Both the position numbers and the translations under genes were made by a program. From an uncultured Clostridia bacterium (GTDB lineage Bacteria; Bacillota; Clostridia; TANB77; CAG-508): a DNA stretch of 64,000 nucleotides. The notes under the pieces were generated by a model. The model had not been told where the DNA came from. It ran no database searches and saw only the letters and a program-made list of their open reading frames with translations. This document shows, one piece after another, positions 8,781-17,899 of this stretch. Numbering within the stretch: the first letter of the stretch is position 1; each line of letters opens with the position of its first letter. The stretch is from contig CAKOWY010000002.1 in NCBI GenBank assembly GCA_934129895.1, positions 62,001-126,000 of the forward strand. Direction: 5' to 3'.

Positions 8781-11700
8781 TTATTTTACTTGTTTCATTT
8801 GAGACAATAAAGTTCTTACTTTTCCTTCATATTCTGCAGCCTTTTGTGTTGGATTTTTCTCATTTTTTAATTCATTTTTTACATAGCTTTGAACTTGACT
8901 CTGAACAAATTTTTCTGCTTGTTCATTATCATTCATTATTTTTCCATACATATTCATATCTTTTAATTCTTTTCTTGCCTTCTCTATATTTCTTATTTGA
9001 GTATCAGCTTGATTTTGATCCCATTTTTGATTTCCCTCAACGGCATTATTTGATTTCATAAGTTTATCCGCATTATCCATATTTTTTATCATTTTTGATA
9101 CATCTGTTTCTCCATAAGCAAAATAGTTTTCTGCAGCTCTTTCTCTTTGTTTCTTCCACTCATCTCCATATTTTTTCTTAAAAGCTGCTATTACATCATC
9201 TCTATTTTTAAAGTCATCAATTGCTTTATTCATTTTTGCATCATTATTTCCTGTATTATATCCATCCATGTATGTACTTCCAATTCCTTCTATCTTGTTA
9301 GTTACAGCTCCTGCTCCAGCATATCCTGCAGAAAACGCTGCAACAGCTTCCATAGGATTATATTTTCCATCTGTTATACTTATACCAGCTTGTACTGCTG
9401 CAGCAGCAACTCCCATTCCTGCTCCAAGTGCTCCTCTTGCTATATTTCTTGCAAGTCTTTTTCCATTATATGCTCCTGTTTTATCAAAATCGTATATTGG
9501 TCTTACAGCTGCTTTTCCTAAGCTTCCTATTCCTCTTCCTATTTTTTTCAATCTTCCTTCTTCTTTATTATCTGCTAGATTTTGAATTGGTGTTTCAGTA
9601 GGTTGAGCATTTCCTGTTCCATTATCATTTGCTGAAACTGTTGGAGGTGTTGGAGATTTAGGAGGTTGATTCAATAAATCTTCTCCTTTTAAATAGTCTT
9701 CATTATTATCCCAATAATTTTCATCCTCTGGTTCAGGCATATTATCAAATTCATTATCATATTCTGCATATTGATCTAAATATGGATCTGAATCACTTTC
9801 ATTGTTATCTAAATTTAACTGGTTACTACGTCCATTAGTATTAGCACCACCATTTCCTTGTCCACTTGTTCCTGCACTTGTTGGTGTTTCTGTTACATTA
9901 GCTGGTGCTTGTGCATTTGGATCTACTAATAATCCTTTTGTACCATCTATTGTATTTGGTTTAAAATCTCCAATCTTATTATCATCTTTTCCACCTGGAC
10001 CTTTTCCACCAGGTCCTTTTCCAAATTTTCCAATACTTCTTAAGCTTGAAGCAACTGATGTTGCGGCAAATGCTGTTGCCATACCACCAACAGTTCCTCC
10101 ACCAGCTTTATCAAATCCGAATATTTTCTTTAACAATCTTTCAGCTTCATTCATAAATCCTAATACAACAATTGCATATATTGGATTATTAGCTGCTAGT
10201 TCAATTGCTGAACTTATTAGCACATGATATAGTAAAAAATGTAATATCTGTAATACTGCATTGAATATATATTCTTTTAACCACATTTCAAAACCTTGTG
10301 CTCTACCATCATTCATTTTATCTATTGGGTATGTTAATGCTACAATCGGTGCTACAAGTGTTAAAAATGCCATATACATTACCCTTTTTAAGTATACAAA
10401 TGTAAACTTCAAAGTGTATACTATTAATGCAATATACATTATTTCATAAGCTATCTTATTTTTAAATGATTGCTCTAATATATGAAATCTTACTAATCCC
10501 ATTAAATTCGTTGTAAATGATTGAATCTTTCCATCACCATTTACTGGTATAACTTTTATTCCTCTAGTACTTGTATATAATAAATTGCTTATTTCTGAAT
10601 TTATTGTTATTATAAAACTCATTATATAGTGCATTGTAAATAATAATGTTATTGCTATAAACCAGTTTACTATCCATTCTTTATATTTAGCTTTATCTTT
10701 AGCTGTTGAACTTAAGATTATTTTTACACCTGTATATATTAATACTGATAAAAGCCCAATCGCAGCTATCAATCTTAATGCTTTATACCATCCAGCAATT
10801 ACTTTTCTTAATGCTGTCCATCCTGTATTATTAATTGTATTTCCATCTGAATCTTTTCCTGATATAAAATCTATACTTAATATGTTTACTTGTCCTGAGA
10901 ATATTTCTTCTGGGGTATATCTAAATTGTGGATAATAATCTCCAGATAATGCTTCATAATCAGAAACATCAACTTTAACCTCTTGGACTGTTTTTTCATC
11001 ATATCCCAGTGGAACAGGGCCATTTGTCATTATTTCTGTTGTTCCATTTCCATAAGCTTCTGGAAACATTGTTTTTCCTGTTATTTTTATTACTGAATCT
11101 GCAATAAAGTTTACTAATGCAAATATAGGTCTTAATAATACTCCTCCCAATTCGTCAGCCCAATCTGATTTGTTTTCAGATTCAACTTTAGCAATAGTTG
11201 GATCTGAAACTCCCAAATTTCTTTGATCTTCTGCAGACAATGTTACTGTAACTGTTCCATCATCATTTACATTATAACCATTATTTTCCACTATAATTTT
11301 CGCTTCTGTTTTTGAATATCCCTGTTCAACTAATTTATCTTCTATTTTTTCTGTTTCTGTTCTAGTATCCTCTTCCCCATCTGTCGGTTCCGTTGAAATA
11401 ATTTGAATTTCAATAATGTCAGAATACAAATTTCCAACAATTCTATCAGCTTCTCCTTCAGAACAACATTCTGGCCATAGAGATTTTTTTACAGATTCTG
11501 CTGAAGTAGCCTTTACCAAAATTTTATTATTAGTAATCTCTACACTATTTCTGCTATCATCTTTTTTTAATTTTTTTACAAAATTATTATATTTACTATC
11601 TGCACTTGCAAATCCAACAAAACTATCACATTTTTCACTCAATTTACTAAGAATTTGTGCGCCAGTTAGTTCTTCATCATCTGATTTTCCACCAGAAAAA

Positions 11701-11867
11701 ACATTTTTCCATTCATCAGTCCAATTCGAAAATGCATCTTTAGCCCAATCAGTAAAACTATTAGCATAAACATGTATAGGAAAAACAACTGTACTAAATA
11801 AAATACTAATTAGAATAAAACTACATATTAACTTCTTAACCACATTACCTTTTACATAATTCTTCAT
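8781..11867 (-). CDS. VirB6/TrbL-like channel protein, paralog 1 (1028 aa)
   Basis: Signal-anchor N-terminus, one copy of the ~100-residue extracytoplasmic domain that is doubled in paralog 2 (about residues 65-160), then the small SKTEAKIIVENNGYNVNDDG domain. A multi-span VirB6/TrbL core follows at about residues 250-620, and then a Pro/Asn/Asp/Glu-rich low-complexity linker. The shared C-terminus again contains AGISITDGKYNPMEAV followed by charged helices ending in TLLSQMKQVK. The core is close to identical to paralog 2, so the two arose by a recent tandem duplication. It follows the VirB4 ATPase gene, which is the normal neighbour of VirB6 in Gram-positive T4SS operons. Confidence 0.85.
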   Translation of the reverse strand: MKNYVKGNVVKKLICSFILISILFSTVVFPIHVYANSFTDWAKDAFSNWTDEWKNVFSGGKSDDEELTGAQILSKLSEKCDSFVGFASADSKYNNFVKKLKKDDSRNSVEITNNKILVKATSAESVKKSLWPECCSEGEADRIVGNLYSDIIEIQIISTEPTDGEEDTRTETEKIEDKLVEQGYSKTEAKIIVENNGYNVNDDGTVTVTLSAEDQRNLGVSDPTIAKVESENKSDWADELGGVLLRPIFALVNFIADSVIKITGKTMFPEAYGNGTTEIMTNGPVPLGYDEKTVQEVKVDVSDYEALSGDYYPQFRYTPEEIFSGQVNILSIDFISGKDSDGNTINNTGWTALRKVIAGWYKALRLIAAIGLLSVLIYTGVKIILSSTAKDKAKYKEWIVNWFIAITLLFTMHYIMSFIITINSEISNLLYTSTRGIKVIPVNGDGKIQSFTTNLMGLVRFHILEQSFKNKIAYEIMYIALIVYTLKFTFVYLKRVMYMAFLTLVAPIVALTYPIDKMNDGRAQGFEMWLKEYIFNAVLQILHFLLYHVLISSAIELAANNPIYAIVVLGFMNEAERLLKKIFGFDKAGGGTVGGMATAFAATSVASSLRSIGKFGKGPGGKGPGGKDDNKIGDFKPNTIDGTKGLLVDPNAQAPANVTETPTSAGTSGQGNGGANTNGRSNQLNLDNNESDSDPYLDQYAEYDNEFDNMPEPEDENYWDNNEDYLKGEDLLNQPPKSPTPPTVSANDNGTGNAQPTETPIQNLADNKEEGRLKKIGRGIGSLGKAAVRPIYDFDKTGAYNGKRLARNIARGALGAGMGVAAAAVQAGISITDGKYNPMEAVAAFSAGYAGAGAVTNKIEGIGSTYMDGYNTGNNDAKMNKAIDDFKNRDDVIAAFKKKYGDEWKKQRERAAENYFAYGETDVSKMIKNMDNADKLMKSNNAVEGNQKWDQNQADTQIRNIEKARKELKDMNMYGKIMNDNEQAEKFVQSQVQSYVKNELKNEKNPTQKAAEYEGKVRTLLSQMKQVK

Positions 11868-11882
11868 CTATATCCTCCTATC

Positions 11883-11945
11883 TTTAAGTAGTTTTTTTAA
11901 TTAGACATTACAAAAATATAATGTCTAATTCCTAAAAGCCACTTA
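11883..11945. repeat. 63-bp intergenic hairpin element, copy 3 (compensatory change)
   Basis: Between virB4 and the first VirB6-like gene. Same outer arms and layout as copies 1 and 2, but the inner stem reads GACATTA/TAATGTC instead of GACACTA/TAGTGTC. A C-G pair is therefore replaced by a T-A pair with the stem kept. The loop sequence is unrelated, which argues that the RNA fold is what is conserved. Confidence 0.85.
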
Positions 11946-11954
11946 TCATTTAAA

Positions 11955-13916
11955 TTATCTATGTGCTTTTTGATTTTTTGCAGCTAATATGTTTAAGTTT
12001 GTCTCAACAAATTCAAATTCCTTTCTAGTAGGTGTAATTTGAATAATAGTTGTATCTTGTCCAACCTTAAGAAGTCCTTCACCCTTTGTGCATGTAACTA
12101 AGAAAGATGCTTCACCTTCACTTAATTTAAATACTTCTTTTAATTGTGCAATTTCTGATTTATCCTGTGCTAAGAATAATTTAGTATCAGAAGATGTAAG
12201 AACTGCTTGAGCTTCTGGCTTCTCATAAAAATCTTGGAATCTCTGTGAAATAATAGCTAAAGATACATTTCTTTTTCTTGCACGTCTTGCCATTTTATTT
12301 AAGAAATCAACAGCTTCTGGGAATGGAAGTAACATCCACGCCTCATCTACTATAACTCTTTTTTGTCTAGCCTTTTTTCTATCCTCACTATTTTTCTTTA
12401 CGAATTTTTCCCATATCCAAGACATTAAAATCTGTTGAGCAAGTGGTCTAGCAAAACGTTCCTCAAGTTGAGAAATATCTATATTAATGAATGGTGATCC
12501 TTCTAACAAATCGAATGTAGATTGTCCATCAAAATATGCCATCTGACCATCATACTCTCTTATATACTGTTTCATAACCTTTAATAAATAATTATAATGA
12601 TATTCATAATCTTTTATTGTATTGTTTTGAGCATTAATTTGTAAACGTTTATACCAAGAACCAATTGTTGGCATTAATTTTTTTCTTTTTTCAAAAATAT
12701 TATTTGGATTTGCTTCTTCATATAAACTTAATGGATTAGAAGTTAATCCTATTGCATCATATTCTTCATTTACAGCTTCTGAAATAATTTGTTTTGTAAG
12801 CTCGTTAACCTCTTGGCTCTTTGTACTACCTTTTGCCATTGTCATCAAAGCTTGTGTAACGTCTTCAACTTTATTCTCAATATTTAAAACGTCTCTTTCT
12901 TTTCCTGTAATTGCATCTCTTGTTCTTTCTATTTCAATATCAAACAAATTTATAATTGTTTCTGAAGTTGGACTAATTACAACATTAATTCCTCCCAATG
13001 ACTCTGCAACTATTGTGTACTCACCTTCAGCATCTAGAGCTAAACTTTCAATTCCCATTAACATTGCAGATCTTGATACTAATGTTTTCATTGTTACTGA
13101 TTTACCAGCACCAGATTTAGCAAATATAACCATATTATAATTTGTCAAAGATGGGTGGAAATTATCAAACAATATTGGTACACCAGTTTGTTTATTAACT
13201 CCTAAAGGTACACCTGTATCATGTCCTACATTTGATGTAGTAAAAGGGAAAACTGTTCCCATTGAAGGTCTATCAAAAGTATGTGTTTTATTTATACTAT
13301 TTTCCATTAATGGTAATGCTGATTTAAATCCTTCTTCTTGAATTGCCCATGCACTTCTTATTCCAACTAATGACTTTGACATTTCTGATGTTAGCATTTT
13401 AGATAATCTATCCAAATCTGTTTTACTATAAGCAAATAATGTTGATACAATTGAAGCTTCATATAATTTATTAAATCCTGCTGCAATTTCATCTCTTAAT
13501 TGTTCTGTTTCATATTTCTTTTGGCTTAATATACTTTCTCTGTTTATATTTCCTTTATCAGTTGCAACAATTCTTTCTGTTTCTAGTTCTGTAATTATTT
13601 TATTTAATTCATTTTGTGAAGAAGCTTCACCAATAGGTTTTATATATATTGATGTATTAATATCTCCAAACATATATAATGATCTAAATAATTCTGGAAA
13701 TATACAAGACCTTGGCAAACTTGAAACATAAAAACTTCTTGCATATCTAGTAACATTTGAAATTATCTCTAAATGATCTATATTTGATGCATCAATTCCT
13801 GATGGTGCTATCAATTCTTTTATACTCTTTTTTCTTAAAAAAACTGGTTCTTTAGCATTATTTGCTAATTGGTTTTCTTCCTCTTGCTTTTTTAACTTTA
13901 GGTTCATTAGATTCAT
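11955..13916 (-). CDS. virB4: VirB4-family T4SS ATPase
   Basis: 653 residues. The N-terminal half has the VirB4/TraC-type domain with SFYVSSLPRSCIFPELF and coiled-coil segments. The C-terminal half is the RecA-like ATPase, with Walker A in IFAKSGAGKSVTMKTLV (about residue 275) and Walker B in RVIVDEAWMLLPFPEAVDF (about residue 525), followed by the SQRFQDF motif. VirB4 energises T4SS assembly and transport at the inner face of the membrane. The start at 13916 overlaps the preceding gene by 59 bp and has a GGAGGGAGG ribosome site, suggesting translational coupling. Confidence 0.93.
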   Translation of the reverse strand: MNLMNLKLKKQEEENQLANNAKEPVFLRKKSIKELIAPSGIDASNIDHLEIISNVTRYARSFYVSSLPRSCIFPELFRSLYMFGDINTSIYIKPIGEASSQNELNKIITELETERIVATDKGNINRESILSQKKYETEQLRDEIAAGFNKLYEASIVSTLFAYSKTDLDRLSKMLTSEMSKSLVGIRSAWAIQEEGFKSALPLMENSINKTHTFDRPSMGTVFPFTTSNVGHDTGVPLGVNKQTGVPILFDNFHPSLTNYNMVIFAKSGAGKSVTMKTLVSRSAMLMGIESLALDAEGEYTIVAESLGGINVVISPTSETIINLFDIEIERTRDAITGKERDVLNIENKVEDVTQALMTMAKGSTKSQEVNELTKQIISEAVNEEYDAIGLTSNPLSLYEEANPNNIFEKRKKLMPTIGSWYKRLQINAQNNTIKDYEYHYNYLLKVMKQYIREYDGQMAYFDGQSTFDLLEGSPFINIDISQLEERFARPLAQQILMSWIWEKFVKKNSEDRKKARQKRVIVDEAWMLLPFPEAVDFLNKMARRARKRNVSLAIISQRFQDFYEKPEAQAVLTSSDTKLFLAQDKSEIAQLKEVFKLSEGEASFLVTCTKGEGLLKVGQDTTIIQITPTRKEFEFVETNLNILAAKNQKAHR

Positions 13917-15126
13917 TATCTTTTCCTCCCTCCTCAGTTTCTTTCTTTTTTCTCCTTAGTTTAACTTTTGCATCTTCCGCAATATCTTTACCTAAATATG
14001 ATTCGTTCTCTGTTATTAAATTTTCTGCAAAATCAAATATCATATTTTTTGCATTTTCTTCTCTTAGCCTTACCATCATTTCCTTATCACTTCTTGCTTC
14101 ATTTACTGCTTCATTTGCAATTGTAACGGCTTTCTTTTGAATTTCTTCATCTAATAATTTTATCTTTTTATCAAATACATCAGGTGCTGTTGAATATAAA
14201 TCTTCAAATCCAGATGCAAGTGCTTGTTTTGCATTAAATACATCTGCGTCTTCCCTGTTATATGCATTATATAATAATTCGATTAATCCTTGTGAATCAA
14301 GAATTTTAGAATTTACTTCACATCTTCCTAATGTTGCCATCATTGATCTTGCTCTTGTATATAATTCAGAAAATACTAAATTTTGTATCTCACTTTTTGA
14401 ATAGTTCTCTGTATCAACTTCGTCTTCGTAATATGATAAAATTATATAATATCTCTTATGCAATACATTACTATTTTTACTATTCTTCTCTGTATCTGCA
14501 ATTATATCTTTTGTATATTCATATTTGTTTCTTTGTTTTATTACTTCCATGTATGCTTTTCTTAATTCTTGTTCTGAATGTGTTCCTTCTTCTCTCATCT
14601 GCTCATAACTGTTTTCAACAGCATTATATCTATCTTCTATATCTCTAAACTTTAATTTATATGATTGCAAACTTGATTCCAAATTTACTGTTCTTGTCTG
14701 TACATATATTTGTATTTCATATTTTAAAGTATTTAAAAATTCAATAAATCCTTGTTCAACGGATGTTCTTTCCATTTCAGACATTAAATCATAATTTATT
14801 CCTTGACACTCTATTACCATTAAGTATTTTCCTTTTTTCTGAATAATCATGTTATCTTCAATTCTTTCAAAATCCATAAAATCAAATATTGAATTTAAAT
14901 TATACTCTGGCTTTGCTTTAGCATTTTCTTTTGACTTTTTGTCTTTCTTTTTATTATTTGACTCTATATTTGCTTCTTTTTCGCCAACAGTTTCCTTTTC
15001 ATTTTGTTTCTTTTTATTTTTTATCATAATAACAATCCATATTATAGCTAAAACTATAATTATAAAAAATAAAATAACAACTACAAATGATAATACATTA
15101 ATTAAATTTTCTGTCTCATTGCTCAT
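13858..15126 (-). CDS. Membrane-anchored VirB4-N-like companion protein
   Basis: 422 residues: one transmembrane helix (about residues 8-35), a Lys/Glu-rich linker, then a domain starting FDFMDFERIEDNMIIQKKGK that resembles the extreme N-terminal strand-rich subdomain of VirB4/TraC proteins. Long helices and a basic tail ending ARGRKPISK follow. A homologous but shorter stand-alone version precedes the second VirB4 gene at 34391, so in both systems this subdomain is a separate polypeptide encoded just before the ATPase. Role inferred: tether or partner of VirB4 at the membrane. It overlaps the PrgI-like gene by 11 bp. Confidence 0.65.
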   Translation of the reverse strand: MSNETENLINVLSFVVVILFFIIIVLAIIWIVIMIKNKKKQNEKETVGEKEANIESNNKKKDKKSKENAKAKPEYNLNSIFDFMDFERIEDNMIIQKKGKYLMVIECQGINYDLMSEMERTSVEQGFIEFLNTLKYEIQIYVQTRTVNLESSLQSYKLKFRDIEDRYNAVENSYEQMREEGTHSEQELRKAYMEVIKQRNKYEYTKDIIADTEKNSKNSNVLHKRYYIILSYYEDEVDTENYSKSEIQNLVFSELYTRARSMMATLGRCEVNSKILDSQGLIELLYNAYNREDADVFNAKQALASGFEDLYSTAPDVFDKKIKLLDEEIQKKAVTIANEAVNEARSDKEMMVRLREENAKNMIFDFAENLITENESYLGKDIAEDAKVKLRRKKKETEEGGKDNESNEPKVKKARGRKPISK

Positions 15127-15475
15127 TCTTTTCTCCTCCTTTGTAATATAAATATAATCTTTTTCCCTTTCTTCTGAATTTTATATATCTAATTAGTATT
15201 TCATCTATATTTTCTCCTCCTGTTTTTCTTAGAATCTCAAAATTTTGTGAATTTGGCATTTTCATAGTAGATATTATAAAACCTACTAGCCCAAATAATA
15301 ATGTTCCGATTATTCCAATAACTGCATGATTTAATATGGTACAAATTAAATATACTGTTATTAATCCAAATCCTGCAAAGCATATTGTCCAAATAAAAGA
15401 TTTTTTGGAAAATATCATTAAAATTTTTCCTTCTCCTTTTGTATCTCTTGGTATGGTATAGGTGTATCTTGCCAT
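15116..15475 (-). CDS. PrgI/VirB3-like membrane protein
   Basis: 119 residues with an N-terminal YTYTIPRDTKGEG segment, two adjacent transmembrane helices (about residues 25-70), and a cytoplasmic tail ending in RRKGKRLYLYYKG. This layout and its position directly before virB4 are those of PrgI/TcpE/VirB3 proteins, small subunits that contact the VirB4 ATPase at the membrane. The tail is analogous to that of the second VirB3-like protein near 44.9 kb. Confidence 0.75.
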   Translation of the reverse strand: MARYTYTIPRDTKGEGKILMIFSKKSFIWTICFAGFGLITVYLICTILNHAVIGIIGTLLFGLVGFIISTMKMPNSQNFEILRKTGGENIDEILIRYIKFRRKGKRLYLYYKGGEKNEQ

Positions 15476-15533
15476 ATTTTTCTCCTCTCTTTCGTTTTAC
15501 TTATTTCTCCTATTTTATTATAACATATAAAAC

Positions 15534-15577
15534 AAAAAAAAAATACATTTTATGATAAAATTTATCATAAAAATGTA
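15534..15577 (-). terminator. Rho-independent terminator/attenuator after pilin-like gene 3
   Basis: An AT-rich stem spans 15544-15577 (arms TACATTTT... and ...AAAATGTA) and is followed on the minus strand by ten U (plus-strand A-run 15534-15543). It lies inside the operon, between the last pilin-like gene and the PrgI-like gene. It may reduce read-through so that pilin transcripts exceed machinery transcripts. Confidence 0.75.
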
Positions 15578-15608
15578 CTTTTTTTAATTAATTAACTTTG
15601 CTTAAGTA

Positions 15609-15965
15609 TTATGACCCTGAACCTGTAATTGACATTATCATTTTTGCAATACTTGTTGCTGCAAATACAACAACTAAACCTACTATTAATGGAATAAATG
15701 ATTTTTGATAATCTGCTTTTTCGTTAGCACTTCCCATTATAAATTTAAAACCAAATACTGCAATTAATATTGTTGCTAAAACTATAGATGCTACTTGGAT
15801 TAATCCAATAACTTTACCAGCCATTTCTGTTAGCCCACTTATGTCTTCAGTTGTAGGTTGTGTTGGTGTAATTTCAACATCTGTTGCCATTGCAACATTA
15901 GAAAATGCAAATACAATCATTGCTACTAACATTAATACTGTAATTATTTTTATAGTCTTATTCAT
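15609..15965 (-). CDS. VirB2/TrbC-like pilin subunit 3 (118 aa)
   Basis: Signal peptide (about residues 1-27, ending SNVAMA), a short acidic/Thr-Pro segment, then two hydrophobic helices (about 48-75 and 90-112) separated by a small polar loop GSANEKADYQKS. This is the standard size and topology of VirB2/TrbC pilins, which form the T4SS pilus or, in Gram-positives, a short surface channel. It is the smallest of three such proteins encoded in tandem, and its loop motif matches FMTESVEDKAKIKES and LGSASEKAISKEK in the other two. Confidence 0.8.
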   Translation of the reverse strand: MNKTIKIITVLMLVAMIVFAFSNVAMATDVEITPTQPTTEDISGLTEMAGKVIGLIQVASIVLATILIAVFGFKFIMGSANEKADYQKSFIPLIVGLVVVFAATSIAKMIMSITGSGS

Positions 15966-16022
15966 ATTTTTCCTCCTTTATTATTTGAATTATATTTATA
16001 AAATTTTAATAACTAATTTATT

Positions 16023-17105
16023 TTACATTTGGCTCATAATGTTTATTGTTACTTGCCATATTGCAAATGCTCCAAATGCTACAAGTATACCTATTACCCA
16101 TGGTGTCATAGATTCTTTTATTTTTGCTTTGTCTTCTACACTTTCTGTCATAAATTTTATACCCATTATAGCTGCTGAAATTACAGTAATTGCTATTGCT
16201 ATTGTCAATAATACTCCTGATACAAATTTTGAAACAGTTTGTAATCTTGTTGCATCTATTATATTAGAATCTTCTCCAACTTGTAAGAATGCATTTGCAC
16301 TTTTTATTATATCATCTACACTACTTGCTGTTGAAGAATATTTACTTGGATCTTTTTCCCTATCAAATGTATATACATATAAAACTTCGTCAAGTTTTTG
16401 TGATTGTCCAGATGACAATGTTTTCTTTAATGAATCTGCTTGATTTTTTAATTCTTCATATTGTTGCTTCAATTCTTGATATTCTGGTGATGATTTTAAA
16501 CTATCTGACAAATTGAATACATTTTGAAAATCTTCCAAAAGACTTTCTACTTTATTTAATGCTTGCAATGCATTTTGCTTATCTGTTGCAGATAGCCCAC
16601 TAGTCTTAAGAACATTTCCCAATCCATTAATTAGTTTTTGTATATCAGAAAGTGAACTTTTTGCTCCACTCAAATTCGTTAAATTAAATATATTTTTTCC
16701 ATTTAATCCATCTACTTGCTTTAAAAGGTCTTTAATTGCTTTAACATTATCTTGACTAATTCCTGCTTTACTTAACAAGTCTTGTGGTAAATTTCCAATA
16801 TACTTCGTAAGATCATTTCCTTTTGTTCCTATATCTTTTACATATCCTGCTAATTTTGTAAGAGAATTACCAAGACCACTTTGATCATATTTTTTTGCTA
16901 AATTTCCAGCGTTTTCAAGCATTTTACTAAAATTTTTAGTAGAATTAGAAACATTTCCCAAAAATTTTACTCCATTATTAAATATTTTTCCTACACTATT
17001 AAAAAAATCTCCAAAACTAAATGCTTTTGCTTCAACTGGATATTGAAATGTTATTACCATTACTAACATAAATGCCAAAATTATTTTTAAACATTTTTTC
17101 TTCAT
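16023..17105 (-). CDS. Pilin-like protein 2: long extracytoplasmic region fused to VirB2-type C-terminus
   Basis: About 360 residues. I chose the ATG at 17105 because GAGGGTG lies 6 bases upstream of it; an ATG at 17114 is possible. Signal peptide, then ~230 residues of amphipathic helices rich in Leu/Lys/Asn/Ser (repeated LxxLxxY/L spacing, probable coiled coil, e.g. YQELKQQYEELKNQADSLKK). Last come two transmembrane helices in the VirB2/TrbC pattern with the loop KFMTESVEDKAKIKES. Ordinary VirB2 pilins lack the long helical part. It is middle gene of the pilin-like trio, so a stalk-like or capping subunit is possible (inference). Confidence 0.7.
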   Translation of the reverse strand: MKKKCLKIILAFMLVMVITFQYPVEAKAFSFGDFFNSVGKIFNNGVKFLGNVSNSTKNFSKMLENAGNLAKKYDQSGLGNSLTKLAGYVKDIGTKGNDLTKYIGNLPQDLLSKAGISQDNVKAIKDLLKQVDGLNGKNIFNLTNLSGAKSSLSDIQKLINGLGNVLKTSGLSATDKQNALQALNKVESLLEDFQNVFNLSDSLKSSPEYQELKQQYEELKNQADSLKKTLSSGQSQKLDEVLYVYTFDREKDPSKYSSTASSVDDIIKSANAFLQVGEDSNIIDATRLQTVSKFVSGVLLTIAIAITVISAAIMGIKFMTESVEDKAKIKESMTPWVIGILVAFGAFAIWQVTINIMSQM

Positions 17106-17159
17106 ACACATCACCCTCTATATTATATCATATATTAAAAAACTTTGCAAATCTCACTT

Positions 17160-17858
17160 TTAAAAGCCGTTTGCAATATTTACAATAACTTTTGCAATTG
17201 TTGTTCCTCCTGTTATCATTATTGCTGCTACTAATATTCCTATCATCTTTTCTTTAGATATTGCTTTTTCACTTGCACTACCTAATATCATGTCAAATCC
17301 AATTAATGCAATTGCAACTACTATTCCAATAGCTCCAACTGCTTGCAATGCTGACAAGATAATTCCAACTTTTTGAGATGTAGTTGTTCCAAGAGTTGGG
17401 GTACCTGGTTTATAATTACTTGTATTTATATTTAAACTTGATGACCCTCCTCCAGAAGATGTTCCTGAACTTGATGATAAGCTTGTTGTAGATAATGCCT
17501 CATCCTCCTCATCTGTTAAATTTACAAAAACAGATGAAACGTTTATTGATGAAGAATTTACATGTGCTGTAATCTTGTAAGTTACAGAAACTTTTTCACT
17601 ATTATTATAATATTTGGTATAAACTTCTTGAGCAAGTTCATCCGTATATCCTTTTGCTCTTATACGCCTTAAAATCTGATTTTTTACCTTAGACTCTTCG
17701 ATTCCTTCTTTTTGGGCTTTTGTTACAACTTCACTAATTGTTACATTTTCACCAGACTCTATGTCATCACCAGCAAAACTATAATTTGGAATTATAATAT
17801 TACTAAATAATATTGCTATCAAAAAAATATATATTAAATATGTCGTTTTTCTTCTCAT
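17160..17858 (-). CDS. Pilin-like protein 1: VirB2/TrbC-type with N-terminal extension
   Basis: The start is taken at 17858 (MRRKTTYL) because the signal peptide begins there; an ATG nine codons earlier has no ribosome site. The signal peptide ends near NYSFAG. Residues ~35-150 form an extracytoplasmic domain with a predicted helical hairpin (ESKVKNQILRRIRAKGYTDE) and a Ser/Gly-rich linker. Two VirB2-type membrane helices follow, with the loop ILGSASEKAISKEKM. It is the first gene of the operon, with a near-consensus promoter upstream at 17900-17928. Confidence 0.7.
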   Translation of the reverse strand: MRRKTTYLIYIFLIAILFSNIIIPNYSFAGDDIESGENVTISEVVTKAQKEGIEESKVKNQILRRIRAKGYTDELAQEVYTKYYNNSEKVSVTYKITAHVNSSSINVSSVFVNLTDEEDEALSTTSLSSSSGTSSGGGSSSLNINTSNYKPGTPTLGTTTSQKVGIILSALQAVGAIGIVVAIALIGFDMILGSASEKAISKEKMIGILVAAIMITGGTTIAKVIVNIANGF

Positions 17859-17899
17859 GGCATCACCATCTTTCTTTATTTGCATATTATTACATATTA

